Shown here in pieces: positions 1 through 8,603 of a DNA stretch of 64,000 nt. Numbering within the stretch: the stretch's first letter is position 1; every line of letters begins with the position of its first letter. The DNA is taken from the NCBI GenBank assembly GCA_020072565.1, contig JAIQGI010000001.1, forward strand, positions 124,001 through 188,000. The letters are read 5' to 3'. Origin of the DNA: Terriglobia bacterium (GTDB lineage Bacteria; Acidobacteriota; UBA6911). Below the pieces are notes generated by a model that worked only from the letters and a program-made list of their open reading frames with translations, did not search any database and was not told the origin of the DNA. A program made the position numbers and the translations under genes.

Positions 1-567
1 CCCCTGCCGGAACTCCTGAAGCAGCGCACCTACCACCAGGTCATCATCCCGTTGACGGCCGGGCGGTACAAGCTGAGTCTGCTTTTGAAGGACGTGAATT
101 CGGGAAAAATGGGAAGCCAGGTGTCGAGCTTTTGGATACCGCAGTCAAGCGAAGGTGGACTCAACACCAGCTCCTTGATCTGCGCGGACGTCATCCAGCC
201 GGCTCCCCAAAGCAGCCGCGGCCAAGAGTTCGTTCTTGGGCCTCTGAAGGTGATCCCCAATCTGAAAGCAACCTACCCACGCAGGTACAACCTCGGTCTG
301 TATCTGGAAGTGTATGACCTCGATCTGGACGCGGTCACGGGCAAGCCCAGCGTTGAGGTCTCTTACCTGCTGGAATCCCCGGATGGGACCAGGATTCCGA
401 TCGGTCCGGAATCCGAGTCTCACTTTCCGGATGGACACACGATGGCCATAAGCAAGGGCATCGCGCTTGCCGACCTCCGTCCGGGCAAGTATCGCGTGGC
501 AGTCCGAATCACTGACCTCATCAGCCGGCGCACCTGCACCCTGGAAAGCCAGATCGAAATCCTGTAA
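1..567 (+). CDS. GWxTD-like protein, C-terminal fragment (5' end outside window)
   Basis: The reading frame is open from the first base, so the gene begins upstream; the internal TTG at 52 is only a possible start. The visible 188 residues hold beta-rich repeats: a segment around 'FVLGPLKVIPN', then 'LGLYLEVYDL', then a closing 'LRPGKYRVAVRITD'. This order (preferred style of expression, consistency of a jelly-like C-terminal domain) matches what I know of the C-terminal half of acidobacterial GWxTD-domain proteins, whose function is unknown. The GWxTD motif itself would lie upstream and cannot be seen. The next gene follows after about 90 bases on the same strand. Confidence 0.55.
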   Translation, partial: PLPELLKQRTYHQVIIPLTAGRYKLSLLLKDVNSGKMGSQVSSFWIPQSSEGGLNTSSLICADVIQPAPQSSRGQEFVLGPLKVIPNLKATYPRRYNLGLYLEVYDLDLDAVTGKPSVEVSYLLESPDGTRIPIGPESESHFPDGHTMAISKGIALADLRPGKYRVAVRITDLISRRTCTLESQIEIL

Positions 568-659
568 CGCCCCTGCCCGAACTTCGGAGTCGGTTGCGAC
601 GCGGGCAGTGCTGTGGTAGTAATACTTTGGCGCAGATGACAAATGATCCCGGGGCTCGA

Positions 660-1922
660 ATGGATGTCCAGAAGAAGGAGATGAAGAACGGCCTCGTGGT
701 TGCCAGCGAGGTGATGCCTCATCTCCGCTCCGTGACGATCGGTGTCTGGGTAAGATGCGGCTCCCGCTTTGAAGATCCCCGGGTCTGCGGGATCTCACAT
801 TTCATCGAGCACCTTCTTTTCAAAGGGACGAAATCACGCACGGCGGCTGATATCGCCAAGGCGATCGATTCCGTCGGCGGCCAACTCGACGCCTTTACCG
901 ACAAGGAATATGTCGGCTTCTATGCCAGAATTCTCGATTCCCACCTGCCGCTGGCCTTCGAGCTGCTGTCGGATATCGTACTGAATCCGACTTTCCCAGC
1001 CGCCGAAATTGAGCACGAGCGCAACGTCATCTTCGAAGAGATCAGCACCGTGGAGGACTCTCCGCAGGAGCTGATCCATGACATTTTCCTTGAGAGTTTC
1101 TGGCAGGGGCATCCGCTGGGCCGGCCTATCGTCGGCACCAGAGGGTCGGTCGCGGGCATCGGGCGCAAGCAGGTGATGGAATACTTCCGGCGCACCTACC
1201 ACGCCGCGCGCAACACGGTGATTTCCGTGGCCGGCAACATCCGGCACCGGGAAGTCCAGGAGCTCGCCGAGCGCTGCTTTTCCGACTTGCCGGCCGGAAT
1301 CGAAAGCCATCCCGGGCCTCCGCCCGTTCCGCAGTCGGCGCGCTCCATCCGCTACAAGCCGAACCTGGAACAGACGCACCTCTGCATCGGCGTGCCCTGT
1401 CCCCCCCGCATATCGGAGGACCGGTTCTGCGCTCACCTGTTGAGCAACATCCTGGGTGGCGGCATGAGTTCGCGCCTTTTCCAGAACATCCGCGAGAAAC
1501 GGGGACTGGTCTATGCCATTGATTCGATCTTGAACCTGTACCGGGATGCCGGGACTCTGGTCGTCTGCGCCGCTACCGCCCCCAAGACTGCGCTGACGGT
1601 AGGAAAGCTGGTTTTGAAGGAGTTCAGGAAGCTGCGGGATGAGCTCGTTTCACTCGAAGAGCTGGAACGGGCCAAAGAGTGCCTCAAGGGATCGCTGACG
1701 CTGAGCCTGGAAAGTTCGAGCAGTCGCATGACATACCTGGCCCAGCAGCAGATCGACTTCGGACGCTTTTACACGCTGGGCGAGATTCTGGATCGAATCG
1801 ACCGTGTGCGGCGCACGGACATGCGCCGCCTGGCGCGGGAGATATTTGGTTCATCTTTGACGGTGGCAGCCTTGGGAAACAGCAACGGCAGATCACTCGA
1901 GTCGGTAAACCTGAGAATATGA
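660..1922 (+). CDS. M16 family zinc metallopeptidase (processing-peptidase-like)
   Basis: A 420-residue zinc peptidase of the pitrilysin/M16 class, close in size to bacterial PqqL/YmxG-type and mitochondrial processing peptidase subunits. The inverted zinc motif HFIEH gives ligands His47 and His51 with catalytic Glu50, and the third ligand is in the 'VIFEEI' segment near residue 126. The C-terminal half carries the usual 'GGGMSSRLFQNIREKRGLVY' type signature that contacts substrate. I placed the start at ATG 660; ATG 636 and TTG 594 are in frame and possible, and none has a clear ribosome site. No signal peptide is seen, so a cytoplasmic role is likely. It ends 4 bases before the next gene, suggesting one operon. 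Confidence 0.9.
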   Translation: MDVQKKEMKNGLVVASEVMPHLRSVTIGVWVRCGSRFEDPRVCGISHFIEHLLFKGTKSRTAADIAKAIDSVGGQLDAFTDKEYVGFYARILDSHLPLAFELLSDIVLNPTFPAAEIEHERNVIFEEISTVEDSPQELIHDIFLESFWQGHPLGRPIVGTRGSVAGIGRKQVMEYFRRTYHAARNTVISVAGNIRHREVQELAERCFSDLPAGIESHPGPPPVPQSARSIRYKPNLEQTHLCIGVPCPPRISEDRFCAHLLSNILGGGMSSRLFQNIREKRGLVYAIDSILNLYRDAGTLVVCAATAPKTALTVGKLVLKEFRKLRDELVSLEELERAKECLKGSLTLSLESSSSRMTYLAQQQIDFGRFYTLGEILDRIDRVRRTDMRRLAREIFGSSLTVAALGNSNGRSLESVNLRI

Positions 1923-1926
1923 CGCC

Positions 1927-2712
1927 ATGGCCTTAAGCTTTACTCTGCTCGGCAGCGGGAGTTCAGGCAACGCCACGCTGGTAAGTGACGGAAACACGCA
2001 CATCCTGGTAGACGTCGGCCTCAGCGGCCGGGAAACGGTGCGCCGTCTTGCGGAGTGCAGACTGAGCCCGCAGCACATCTCTGCCATCGTGGTGTCGCAC
2101 GAGCACGGGGACCACTGCCGGGGCATCGCGCCGCTTGCCAAACACCTCGAAGTCCCCGTCTTCATCACCGACGGGGCTTACACAGCGGCCGGTATGGCAC
2201 TCGCCGACAGCAAGCGCCGGCGCATCGAGTCCGGTTGCGTGTTTGAAGTCTGCGGCGTGCTGTTCACGCCGTTTGCCGTGCCCCATGATGCCGCGGACCC
2301 AATCGCTTTCTGCATCGAGAAAGACGGAGTGAAGATAGCCATCGTTCTTGACCTGGGTTACGTCTCAAACCTGGTGGTGGAACGCCTGAGAGGATGCGAC
2401 GCGATCGTGCTGGAGTCGAACCATGACATCCACATGCTCAAGGTAGGACCCTACCCCTGGGCGTTGAAGCAGCGCGTCATGAGCCGGCGCGGCCACCTGT
2501 CCAATGACCTGGTAGCGGAATACCTGCTGAAGGGATTCGACGGCAGGGCGAGGCATGTGGTCCTGGCCCACCTGAGCGAGAAGAATAACCTGCCGGAACT
2601 GGCGTTGCTGTCCGCACGCAGAGCACTGGAGGAACGGTCAAGCTTCCTTTCCTCGCAAACGAAACTGGAATTGGGCCGCCCCGACCGTGTGAGCGCGACC
2701 TACCGATTCTAG
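1927..2712 (+). CDS. MBL-fold metallo-hydrolase, WalJ/YycJ-like
   Basis: A 261-residue metallo-beta-lactamase-fold protein. It opens with 'LLGSGSSGNATLV', the hallmark start of the YycJ/WalJ group, and carries the metal motif HEHGDH near residue 58, a later 'VPHDAADP' and 'VLESNHD' (metal ligands), and a final 'VLAHLSEKNN'. Family members are predicted to be exonucleases or phosphodiesterases with a role in genome maintenance; this is family knowledge and not visible here. It starts 4 bases after the M16 peptidase stop and precedes a long inverted repeat, which may mark the end of the operon. Confidence 0.85.
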   Translation: MALSFTLLGSGSSGNATLVSDGNTHILVDVGLSGRETVRRLAECRLSPQHISAIVVSHEHGDHCRGIAPLAKHLEVPVFITDGAYTAAGMALADSKRRRIESGCVFEVCGVLFTPFAVPHDAADPIAFCIEKDGVKIAIVLDLGYVSNLVVERLRGCDAIVLESNHDIHMLKVGPYPWALKQRVMSRRGHLSNDLVAEYLLKGFDGRARHVVLAHLSEKNNLPELALLSARRALEERSSFLSSQTKLELGRPDRVSATYRF

Positions 2713-2724
2713 TGATGTGTCATG

Positions 2725-2772
2725 AGTGAGGAGTCATGAGTGTGCAGGACTTGTCTCTCATGACTCCTCACT
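2725..2772. repeat. 16-bp perfect inverted repeat
   Basis: Arms 2725-2740 and 2757-2772 are exact reverse complements around a 16-base loop, between the WalJ-like gene and purB. The arms read like short repeated words (GAGTCATGAG). There is no T run after the hairpin, so it does not look like an ordinary intrinsic terminator. Comparable but unrelated inverted repeats occur at 21.4, 34.4 and 35.7 kb. Confidence 0.8.
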
Positions 2773-2809
2773 TGTGTGATTGCTGAACCTCTCTGAAGGA
2801 AGAGCGCAG

Positions 2810-4111
2810 ATGATCGATCGATATTTCCCGAAAGACGTGGCGGAGATATGGTCCGATGAAAACAAGTTCCGCACCTGGCTGCGCGTCGAGTTGGAGGTGT
2901 GCAAGGTTCTGGCGGAAAAAGGCTGGATTCCTCACGAGTCCCTCGCCCGGATCCTCGAAAAGGCCGATTTCTCGCTCGCGCGCATCGTGGAACTCGAGCA
3001 GGTGACCCATCACGATCTGATTGCATTCACGACGAGCGTGGCCGAGCATGTCGGTACGGACTCGCGCTACATCCACTGGGGATTGACGTCCACCGATGTC
3101 GTCGACACGGCCCAGGGCCTGCAGTTGCTGTCGGTCAACGAGCTGATTCTCGCCGCCATCGATGAGTTCATGGCCGCCGTCAAGGCACGCGCAGAAGAGC
3201 ACCGGCACACCCCGATGATGGGGCGCACGCACGGGATTCATGCCGAAGTGACCACCTTCGGCCTGAAGCTTGCGGTCTGGTACGACGAGATGCGCCGCAA
3301 TCGCGAGCGCATGTGCCGGGCCGCAGAAATCCTGCGGGTGGGAAAGATCTCCGGGGCCGTCGGAACGTTCGCCCACCTGGATCCCGACGTCGAAGAGACG
3401 GTCTGCCGGCGCCTGGGACTTCAGGCCGCACCGGCGTCGACGCAGACGCTGCAGCGCGACCGGCATGCCGAATACATTGCCACGCTCGCCATCATCGGAG
3501 CCTCGCTGGACAAGTTTGCCACGGAGATCCGGCATCTGCAGCGCACGGAGGTCCGCGAAGTCGAGGAGCCATTTGCCGCCGGGCAAAAGGGGTCTTCCGC
3601 GATGCCGCACAAGCGGAACCCGGTGAAATGCGAGCAGATTTGCGGCCTGTCGCGGCTGCTGCGGGGCTACGTGGTGACGGCTTTGGAAGACGTGCCCCTG
3701 TGGCATGAACGCGACATCTCACACTCTTCGGCCGAGCGCGTGATCCTGCCGGATGCCACCGGCCTGGTCTGCTACATGCTCCGCTCGCTGACCCGGCTGG
3801 TGATGGGGCTGCTCGTCTATCCCGAGCGGATGCTGAGGAACATGGAGCAGACACGGGGTTTGGCCTATTCCGGCCGGCTGCTCCTGGATCTGACCAGGAA
3901 GGGGATTTCCCGCGAGGAAGCTTATGTCTGGGTGCAGCGTTGCTCGATGCGGGTCTGGAACGAGGACAAGGATTTTCTCACGGTTTTGCAGGGGGATCCC
4001 GACATCTCGCGCGTACTCTCCGCCAGGGAGATCGGCGCGGTCGTAAGTCCGGAGCTTCAACTCAGGCACGTCGACACGGTCTTCGCCAGAGTCTTCGGTT
4101 CGAGCTCGTGA
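2810..4111 (+). CDS. purB: Adenylosuccinate lyase
   Basis: A 433-residue enzyme that splits adenylosuccinate to AMP and SAICAR to AICAR in purine synthesis. It opens 'MIDRYFPKDVAEIWSDENKF', typical of the short bacterial PurB type, and contains the fumarate-lyase superfamily signature 'GSSAMPHKRNP' (DNA about 3594-3626) with the catalytic serine, plus 'TSTDVVDTAQ' near residue 95 and the active-site histidine region 'GRTHGIHA'. The start at ATG 2810 has a GAAGGAAGAG ribosome site upstream, better than the in-frame TTG at 2780. It stands apart from other purine genes. The short stem at 4114-4137 (CCGCAGC/GCTGCGG) lacks a T run and is a weak terminator candidate. Confidence 0.96.
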   Translation: MIDRYFPKDVAEIWSDENKFRTWLRVELEVCKVLAEKGWIPHESLARILEKADFSLARIVELEQVTHHDLIAFTTSVAEHVGTDSRYIHWGLTSTDVVDTAQGLQLLSVNELILAAIDEFMAAVKARAEEHRHTPMMGRTHGIHAEVTTFGLKLAVWYDEMRRNRERMCRAAEILRVGKISGAVGTFAHLDPDVEETVCRRLGLQAAPASTQTLQRDRHAEYIATLAIIGASLDKFATEIRHLQRTEVREVEEPFAAGQKGSSAMPHKRNPVKCEQICGLSRLLRGYVVTALEDVPLWHERDISHSSAERVILPDATGLVCYMLRSLTRLVMGLLVYPERMLRNMEQTRGLAYSGRLLLDLTRKGISREEAYVWVQRCSMRVWNEDKDFLTVLQGDPDISRVLSAREIGAVVSPELQLRHVDTVFARVFGSSS

Positions 4112-4160
4112 ACGCCGCAGCCGGCTTTTCCGCTGCGGATCCAGCGAATCCACAAGCATC

Positions 4161-4189
4161 TTGCTTTTGGACGCTATCGCCTGTAAAAT
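4161..4189 (+). promoter_or_regulatory. Candidate sigma-70 promoter for rpmH operon
   Basis: TTGCTT at 4161-4166 and TAAAAT at 4184-4189 are separated by exactly 17 bases, 39 bases ahead of the rpmH start. The -10 matches consensus at five of six positions, the -35 only at three. The position before the ribosomal-protein cluster supports the call. Confidence 0.5.
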
Positions 4190-4228
4190 CTGTGCTTTTG
4201 AAAACTATCCGCCGGAGACACATAGATC

Positions 4229-4369
4229 ATGAAGAGGACGTTCCAGCCCAACAACAGCAAGCGCAAAAAAACCCATGGGTTTCGGGCCAGGATGGCGACC
4301 AAGGGCGGCAGGCTGGTTTTGAGCAGAAGGCGAGCCAAAGGTCGGAAGAGGCTGAGCGTGAGTGGTTAG
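4229..4369 (+). CDS. rpmH: 50S ribosomal protein L34
   Basis: A 46-residue, very basic protein, [18 protein letters not shown] at its start and '[14 protein letters not shown]' at its end. This is the full and usual L34 length and sequence; L34 sits in the large ribosomal subunit. The stop at 4367-4369 overlaps the next gene's GTG start, so rpmH and rnpA are translationally coupled as in most bacteria. It is the first gene of the origin-proximal cluster, but dnaA, the usual divergent neighbour, is absent and purB lies upstream. Confidence 0.97.
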   Translation: MKRTFQPNNSKRKKTHGFRARMATKGGRLVLSRRRAKGRKRLSVSG

Positions 4370-4715
4370 CAAAGCAGACGAGAGGTTCCCCTGGCGGCAG
4401 AGAATTGTCAGAAGCTCGGATTTCCGGTCTCTTTACCACACCGGCCGGAGGCTCGATGCGGGGAAGTTCGTGCTTTTCGGACGGCCCAATGGCCTGGGCT
4501 TTCATCGGCTGGGGCTCACGGTCTCGCGCAAGGTCGGCGGCGCGGTCGTACGAAATCGCGTCAAACGTCTATTCCGGGAGATCTTCCGCAGGTTTTCTGC
4601 CGATATTCCTTGCCATCTTGATCTCGTCGTGAATGCGAAGCGCGAGTGCGCATCGGTTGCCTACGCTGCGTTGCGCGAGGAGTTCCTTTCCGCTGCACGA
4701 AGAATCTGCCGGTGA
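4362..4715 (+). CDS. rnpA: Ribonuclease P protein component
   Basis: A 117-residue basic protein that assists the RNase P RNA in cutting the 5' leaders of tRNA precursors. The signature '[15 protein letters not shown]' (the RNR motif that contacts RNA) lies around residues 63-77, and '[15 protein letters not shown]' near residue 16 is the usual N-terminal segment. The GTG start at 4362 overlaps the last 8 bases of rpmH. It is followed after 54 bases by yidD in the standard order. Confidence 0.95.
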   Translation: MVSKADERFPWRQRIVRSSDFRSLYHTGRRLDAGKFVLFGRPNGLGFHRLGLTVSRKVGGAVVRNRVKRLFREIFRRFSADIPCHLDLVVNAKRECASVAYAALREEFLSAARRICR

Positions 4716-4769
4716 AGAGGTAGAGCAGGGCGCTCACGAGCAGCCAGCCGGACGGGCGGAGAGGCATGT

Positions 4770-4979
4770 ATGAAGAACGTCATACTCTGGCTCCTGCGCG
4801 CTTATAAGCGCTACATCTCAATCCTGCTTCCTCCGTCATGCAGGTTCGAGCCTACGTGCTCATTGTATATGTATCAAGCGATTGAAAAGAAAGGAGTTAT
4901 CCGGGGACTGACTCTGGGCCTGCGGCGGTTGCTGAGGTGCCATCCCTTTTCTGCCGGCGGCTTTGATCCGGTGCCGTGA
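4770..4979 (+). CDS. yidD: Membrane protein insertion efficiency factor YidD
   Basis: A 69-residue protein of the YidD (DUF37/Haemolytic) family, which is thought to help YidC-dependent insertion of inner-membrane proteins. The family core is complete: an amphipathic N-terminus '[19 protein letters not shown]', then '[16 protein letters not shown]', then '[17 protein letters not shown]'. The three conserved cysteines are present. The ATG at 4770 follows GGAGAGGCATGT. It lies between rnpA and yidC in the canonical order, 17 bases before yidC. Confidence 0.95.
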   Translation: MKNVILWLLRAYKRYISILLPPSCRFEPTCSLYMYQAIEKKGVIRGLTLGLRRLLRCHPFSAGGFDPVP

Positions 4980-4996
4980 CCTCCCTGAGCTGAGAC

Positions 4997-6670
4997 ATGG
5001 AAAAACGAGTTGTAGCTGCTATCGCCTTATCCATCGCGGTCCTGCTCGCGTTCAAGTATTTTCTGGAGCCGCCGCCGGTCAAGGAAACAGCGCCCATCAC
5101 CCGACCGGCCCCGGTACCTCCACCGCAGCCTCCGCAGCCTCCGCCGCAAGCGGTGCCGGCGGCTGAACCCGCGGCAGCTTTTCCTGCCGAGGAAGAGGTT
5201 CCCGGACGGCAGATTGTCGTCGAATGCAGCCTCTACCGTGCGGTGCTGGACAATCGGGGAGGCGTTCTGACAGGCTGGCAGCTGAAGCAATACAAGACGG
5301 CCAAGGGGGAATTGTTCGACATGATCCCGGCCGCTCATATGGAGGAGCGGCCCTATCCGGGATCGCTGACTTTTGACGACCCGTCGTTGACGGCGTCGGC
5401 AAACCAGCAAAACTATTCCGTGGAGATCGTCGACGGGAAGAAGGCCGGGGCGGTGCTGACGGCGCCCGCCACGGTTGTGATGCGGCTGCGGCGCGGCGAC
5501 CTGGCCGTCGAAAAGCGCTTCCGGTTTGATGCCGCAAACTATCTGGTCAGTTTGTCAACCACGTTCCAGCGCGGGACCCAGCCGCTGCGGGGGCGGATCC
5601 TCCTCGGTCAGGACATCGGACCCGAGCCGGAGCATCTGCTTAACCCCTCGCTGAACCTGATGGCGGTTTCGGATCTCGGCGGCGGGATCCAGCGCGACGC
5701 GGCGCCGAAGGACGAGAACGAGGTAAAGCAAATCGCGGGGGACGTGCGCTGGTTCGGACTGGACATGCAGTACTTTGCTGAGATTGCCGTTCCCGCGCAG
5801 CCCGTGGCGGCTTTCGAGATCCAGCGCAGGCCCGTGCAAGCGGTCGGGCTGGGCGGCGAGGCGCTGACGCGCAACCTGCTCCGCATGACCGTTCCGGCAG
5901 ACGGCAGCGCGGTGTACCGGATCTATCTCGGGCCGAAGATTCAGTCCCACCTTGCCGCGGTGCCGGGCGCGGACCTTTCGGGGGTCATTGATTACGGTAC
6001 CTATCTCGGCATCATCGTCAAGCCTCTGTTTCTGGCGCTGCGGTTCATCAACCAGTACACGAAGAATTACGGGATGGCCATTATCCTGCTGACTTTCGCC
6101 TTGACGCTGGTTCTGTTCCCTCTCCGCCTGAAGCAGATGGTTTCGATGAAGAAGATGCAGGTGCTGCAGCCGAAGATCAAGGATATCCAGGAGAGGTACA
6201 AGCGCTACAAGAAAACCGACCCGAAACGCGCCGAGATGAACCAGGAAGTCATGGCGCTCTACAAAGAGCACAAGGTCAACCCGTTGGGGGGTTGTCTGCC
6301 TCTTATCTTGCAGATGCCGCTGCTGTTTGCCTTTTATCGCCTGCTGTCGATCTCGATTGAACTGCGCCAGGCTCCCTTTGTCGGCTGGCTGCACGATCTT
6401 TCGGCCAAAGACCCCTACTACATCCTTCCGATTGTCATGGGGATCACGATGCTGATCTCGCAGAAGATGACGCCGATGGCGCCCGGGACGGATCCGACGC
6501 AGGCGAAGATGATGTTGCTCATGCCTGTGGTCTTCACCTTCTTCTTCCTGAATGTCTCCAGCGGCTTGAACCTCTACTTTCTGTGTAGTAACGTTTTTCA
6601 AATCGCATTCCAGAAGGTTGCGGAAAGGTGGGTAGGTGACAAAGGATCAGTACGCAAGTCAAAAAGCTGA
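4997..6670 (+). CDS. yidC: Membrane protein insertase YidC
   Basis: A 557-residue inner-membrane insertase of the Gram-negative, long form. An N-terminal transmembrane helix (residues 4-23) is followed by a Pro-rich linker (about 28-57), a large periplasmic beta-domain (about 70-330), and a C-terminal membrane core with 'YGMAIILLTFALTLVLFPLR' near residue 357 and the hydrophilic-groove arginine region after it. The cytoplasmic loop 'NPLGGCLPLILQMPLLFAFY' is characteristic. The periplasmic domain supports a diderm host. The last 35 bases overlap the start of the KhpB-like gene. Confidence 0.96.
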   Translation: MEKRVVAAIALSIAVLLAFKYFLEPPPVKETAPITRPAPVPPPQPPQPPPQAVPAAEPAAAFPAEEEVPGRQIVVECSLYRAVLDNRGGVLTGWQLKQYKTAKGELFDMIPAAHMEERPYPGSLTFDDPSLTASANQQNYSVEIVDGKKAGAVLTAPATVVMRLRRGDLAVEKRFRFDAANYLVSLSTTFQRGTQPLRGRILLGQDIGPEPEHLLNPSLNLMAVSDLGGGIQRDAAPKDENEVKQIAGDVRWFGLDMQYFAEIAVPAQPVAAFEIQRRPVQAVGLGGEALTRNLLRMTVPADGSAVYRIYLGPKIQSHLAAVPGADLSGVIDYGTYLGIIVKPLFLALRFINQYTKNYGMAIILLTFALTLVLFPLRLKQMVSMKKMQVLQPKIKDIQERYKRYKKTDPKRAEMNQEVMALYKEHKVNPLGGCLPLILQMPLLFAFYRLLSISIELRQAPFVGWLHDLSAKDPYYILPIVMGITMLISQKMTPMAPGTDPTQAKMMLLMPVVFTFFFLNVSSGLNLYFLCSNVFQIAFQKVAERWVGDKGSVRKSKS

Positions 6671-7136
6671 TGGCGCCGCCGCGGAAAACGCAGGGGAAAC
6701 CGTCGCGCGCTTCTGCCGCGAGCTGATCGATCGACTCCATTTGACGCTCGACATCGATGCGCGGGAGGATGGGCCGGTCGTGATCGTGAACCTTTCAGGT
6801 CCGGATCGCCCGATTCTGCTCTCGAACACGGCCGCTGTGCTCAACAACATCGAATATGTCCTGAACAAGGCGTTCCGTACGGGAAAGGACGAGAAGATCG
6901 CCACCATCATCCTCGACTCCGACGACTACCGGAGGCACAGGGAAGCGGAACTGAAGCTGCTGGCCCAGATAGCGTCGCAGAAAGTGATCGCAGAGCGCCG
7001 TCCCCTCAGTCTTCAACCCATGATCCCGCGGGAACGCAGAATCGTGCATCTGGCGTTGGCCCCGATCGAAGGGGTGCGCTCACAGAGCGATGGTGAGGGG
7101 GACAATCGCAACATTACCATCTATCCTGCGGACTAA
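6636..7136 (+). CDS. khpB: KhpB/Jag-like RNA-binding protein (KH + R3H)
   Basis: A 166-residue protein in the place of Jag/SpoIIIJ-associated protein. Residues 20-90 fit a KH-type domain ('VVIVNLSGPDRPILLSNTAAVLNNIEYVLNKAF'), and residues 95-160 fit R3H, with 'LILDSDDYRRHREAEL' type spacing and 'RRPLSLQPMIPRERRIVHLAL', where R3H normally has the RxxxH core (here RRIVH). KhpB pairs with KhpA to bind RNA in other bacteria. The N-terminal Jag-N domain is missing, giving a short form. The GTG start lies inside the yidC 3' end, with GGTGGGTAG ahead of it. Confidence 0.88.
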   Translation: MTKDQYASQKADGAAAENAGETVARFCRELIDRLHLTLDIDAREDGPVVIVNLSGPDRPILLSNTAAVLNNIEYVLNKAFRTGKDEKIATIILDSDDYRRHREAELKLLAQIASQKVIAERRPLSLQPMIPRERRIVHLALAPIEGVRSQSDGEGDNRNITIYPAD

Positions 7137-7170
7137 AGAGGCCGCGGCGCGACGGAGCGCCGCGGAAGCA

Positions 7171-8553
7171 ATGGTCGATCTGAGTGACACCATATGCGCT
7201 CTCTCCTCGGCACCGGGGCGCTCAGGGATTGCGGTGGTGCGGCTGAGCGGCCCCCGATGCTTCCGGATCCTCGGACAAGTGTTCACGCCGGCCCACGCGC
7301 ATCCGGAAATGCCTGCGCGGCGAGCGGTTCTCGGGCGCATTCTCGATCCGGGCACCGGCGGCGAGCTGGATGAGGCACTGGTTACCTGCTTTCGCTCACC
7401 CCACTCCTACACCGGCGAAGATGTCGCCGAGATGTCCACCCATGGAAGTCCCGTGGTGGTCGCGCAGCTGCTCGAGCTTCTGTGCTCCGAAGGCGCCCGG
7501 CTGGCGGAGCCGGGCGAGTTCACGCTCCGGGCATTCGCGCATGGACGCATGGATCTCGCCCAGGCGGAAGCGGTGCGCGATGTGATCGAAGCCAACACCC
7601 GATATCAGCTGCAGGTGGCTTCGCGGCAGCGCTCGGGCGGACTTTCGCAGCAACTCGAGCCGGTCCGGCGGCAACTGACGGATGTCATCGTCAATCTGGA
7701 AACTGCCGTGGAGTTTGTGGAACAGGACCTGGAGGTCGAGTCGCGCGCTCTGCTGGCGGCCAAGCTCGAGCGAATTCTGCAGGAACTGTCGCGGTGGGTC
7801 GGATCGTACCAGCGCGGCAGGATTGTACGCGACGGTTTCGGCCTGGCGATTATCGGCCGGCCGAATGTGGGCAAGAGCAGCCTCTTCAACGCCCTGCTGG
7901 CCGAGGATCGTTCGATCGTCACCGAGATGCCGGGCACCACCCGCGACCTGGTATCGGAGTTTGTCGACATCGGGGGGATCGCGGTGCGGCTCGTCGATAC
8001 TGCAGGGCTACGGGACGGTCTTGACGTGATCGAGCAGATCGGCGTCGACCGCAGCCTGCGCGTGATGTCGGATGCCGACGCGCTTCTGGTCGTTGTGGAC
8101 ACCAGCCGTCCCTGGTGCCGGGAAGATGAGCGCCTGCAGGAGCGTCTGCGACCGCGGTCGTGCCTGGTGGCGCTGAACAAGTCGGATCTGCCGTCGATGT
8201 GGGCGGGGCCGCAGAGGGAAGAGTATGCAGCGCTCGGGCCGTGCGTGGAGGTTTCTGCACTCACCGGCGCGGGCCTCGATGCGCTGCGCACTGCGATTCA
8301 ACGGCATTTTTTCGGGGATGCGGGGCGCGGGCACGACGGCCTGCTGGTGACCAATCTGCGGCACTGTCAGTGCCTGGAAGGAGCTCGGCAGCAGCTGGCT
8401 GCGGCGGCCGGAGCCCTGCGCGGCGGTTTGTCGGAGGAATTCGTGCTGGCGGATCTGCATCGGGGCCTGCAGAAGCTCGGTGAGATCACCGGCGCAACCA
8501 GCGTGGAAGAGGTGCTCGGCGAAATCTTCAGCCGTTTTTGCATCGGCAAGTGA
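7171..8553 (+). CDS. mnmE: tRNA modification GTPase MnmE
   Basis: A 460-residue GTPase that, with MnmG, makes the 5-aminomethyl or carboxymethylaminomethyl group on wobble uridine 34 of tRNA. The N-terminal tetrahydrofolate-binding domain starts '[20 protein letters not shown]'; the G domain has GRPNVGKSS (about residue 229), DTAGLRD and NKSD; the protein ends with the hallmark FCIGK, whose Cys is conserved. I chose ATG 7171 since homology begins at once there; ATG 7090 would overlap khpB by 47 bases and adds an unrelated tail. MnmG follows directly, as expected for partners. Confidence 0.96.
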   Translation: MVDLSDTICALSSAPGRSGIAVVRLSGPRCFRILGQVFTPAHAHPEMPARRAVLGRILDPGTGGELDEALVTCFRSPHSYTGEDVAEMSTHGSPVVVAQLLELLCSEGARLAEPGEFTLRAFAHGRMDLAQAEAVRDVIEANTRYQLQVASRQRSGGLSQQLEPVRRQLTDVIVNLETAVEFVEQDLEVESRALLAAKLERILQELSRWVGSYQRGRIVRDGFGLAIIGRPNVGKSSLFNALLAEDRSIVTEMPGTTRDLVSEFVDIGGIAVRLVDTAGLRDGLDVIEQIGVDRSLRVMSDADALLVVVDTSRPWCREDERLQERLRPRSCLVALNKSDLPSMWAGPQREEYAALGPCVEVSALTGAGLDALRTAIQRHFFGDAGRGHDGLLVTNLRHCQCLEGARQQLAAAAGALRGGLSEEFVLADLHRGLQKLGEITGATSVEEVLGEIFSRFCIGK

Positions 8554-8603
8554 GCCGGACAGATTCTGGTGTTGGGATTCTCGCTCCTGGTCCAAGATCA
8601 ATA

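Noticed and set aside
4112-4228. Hairpin CCGCAGC/GCTGCGG after purB as a terminator
   Set aside because: No T run follows, so I list it only as a weak candidate in the purB entry.
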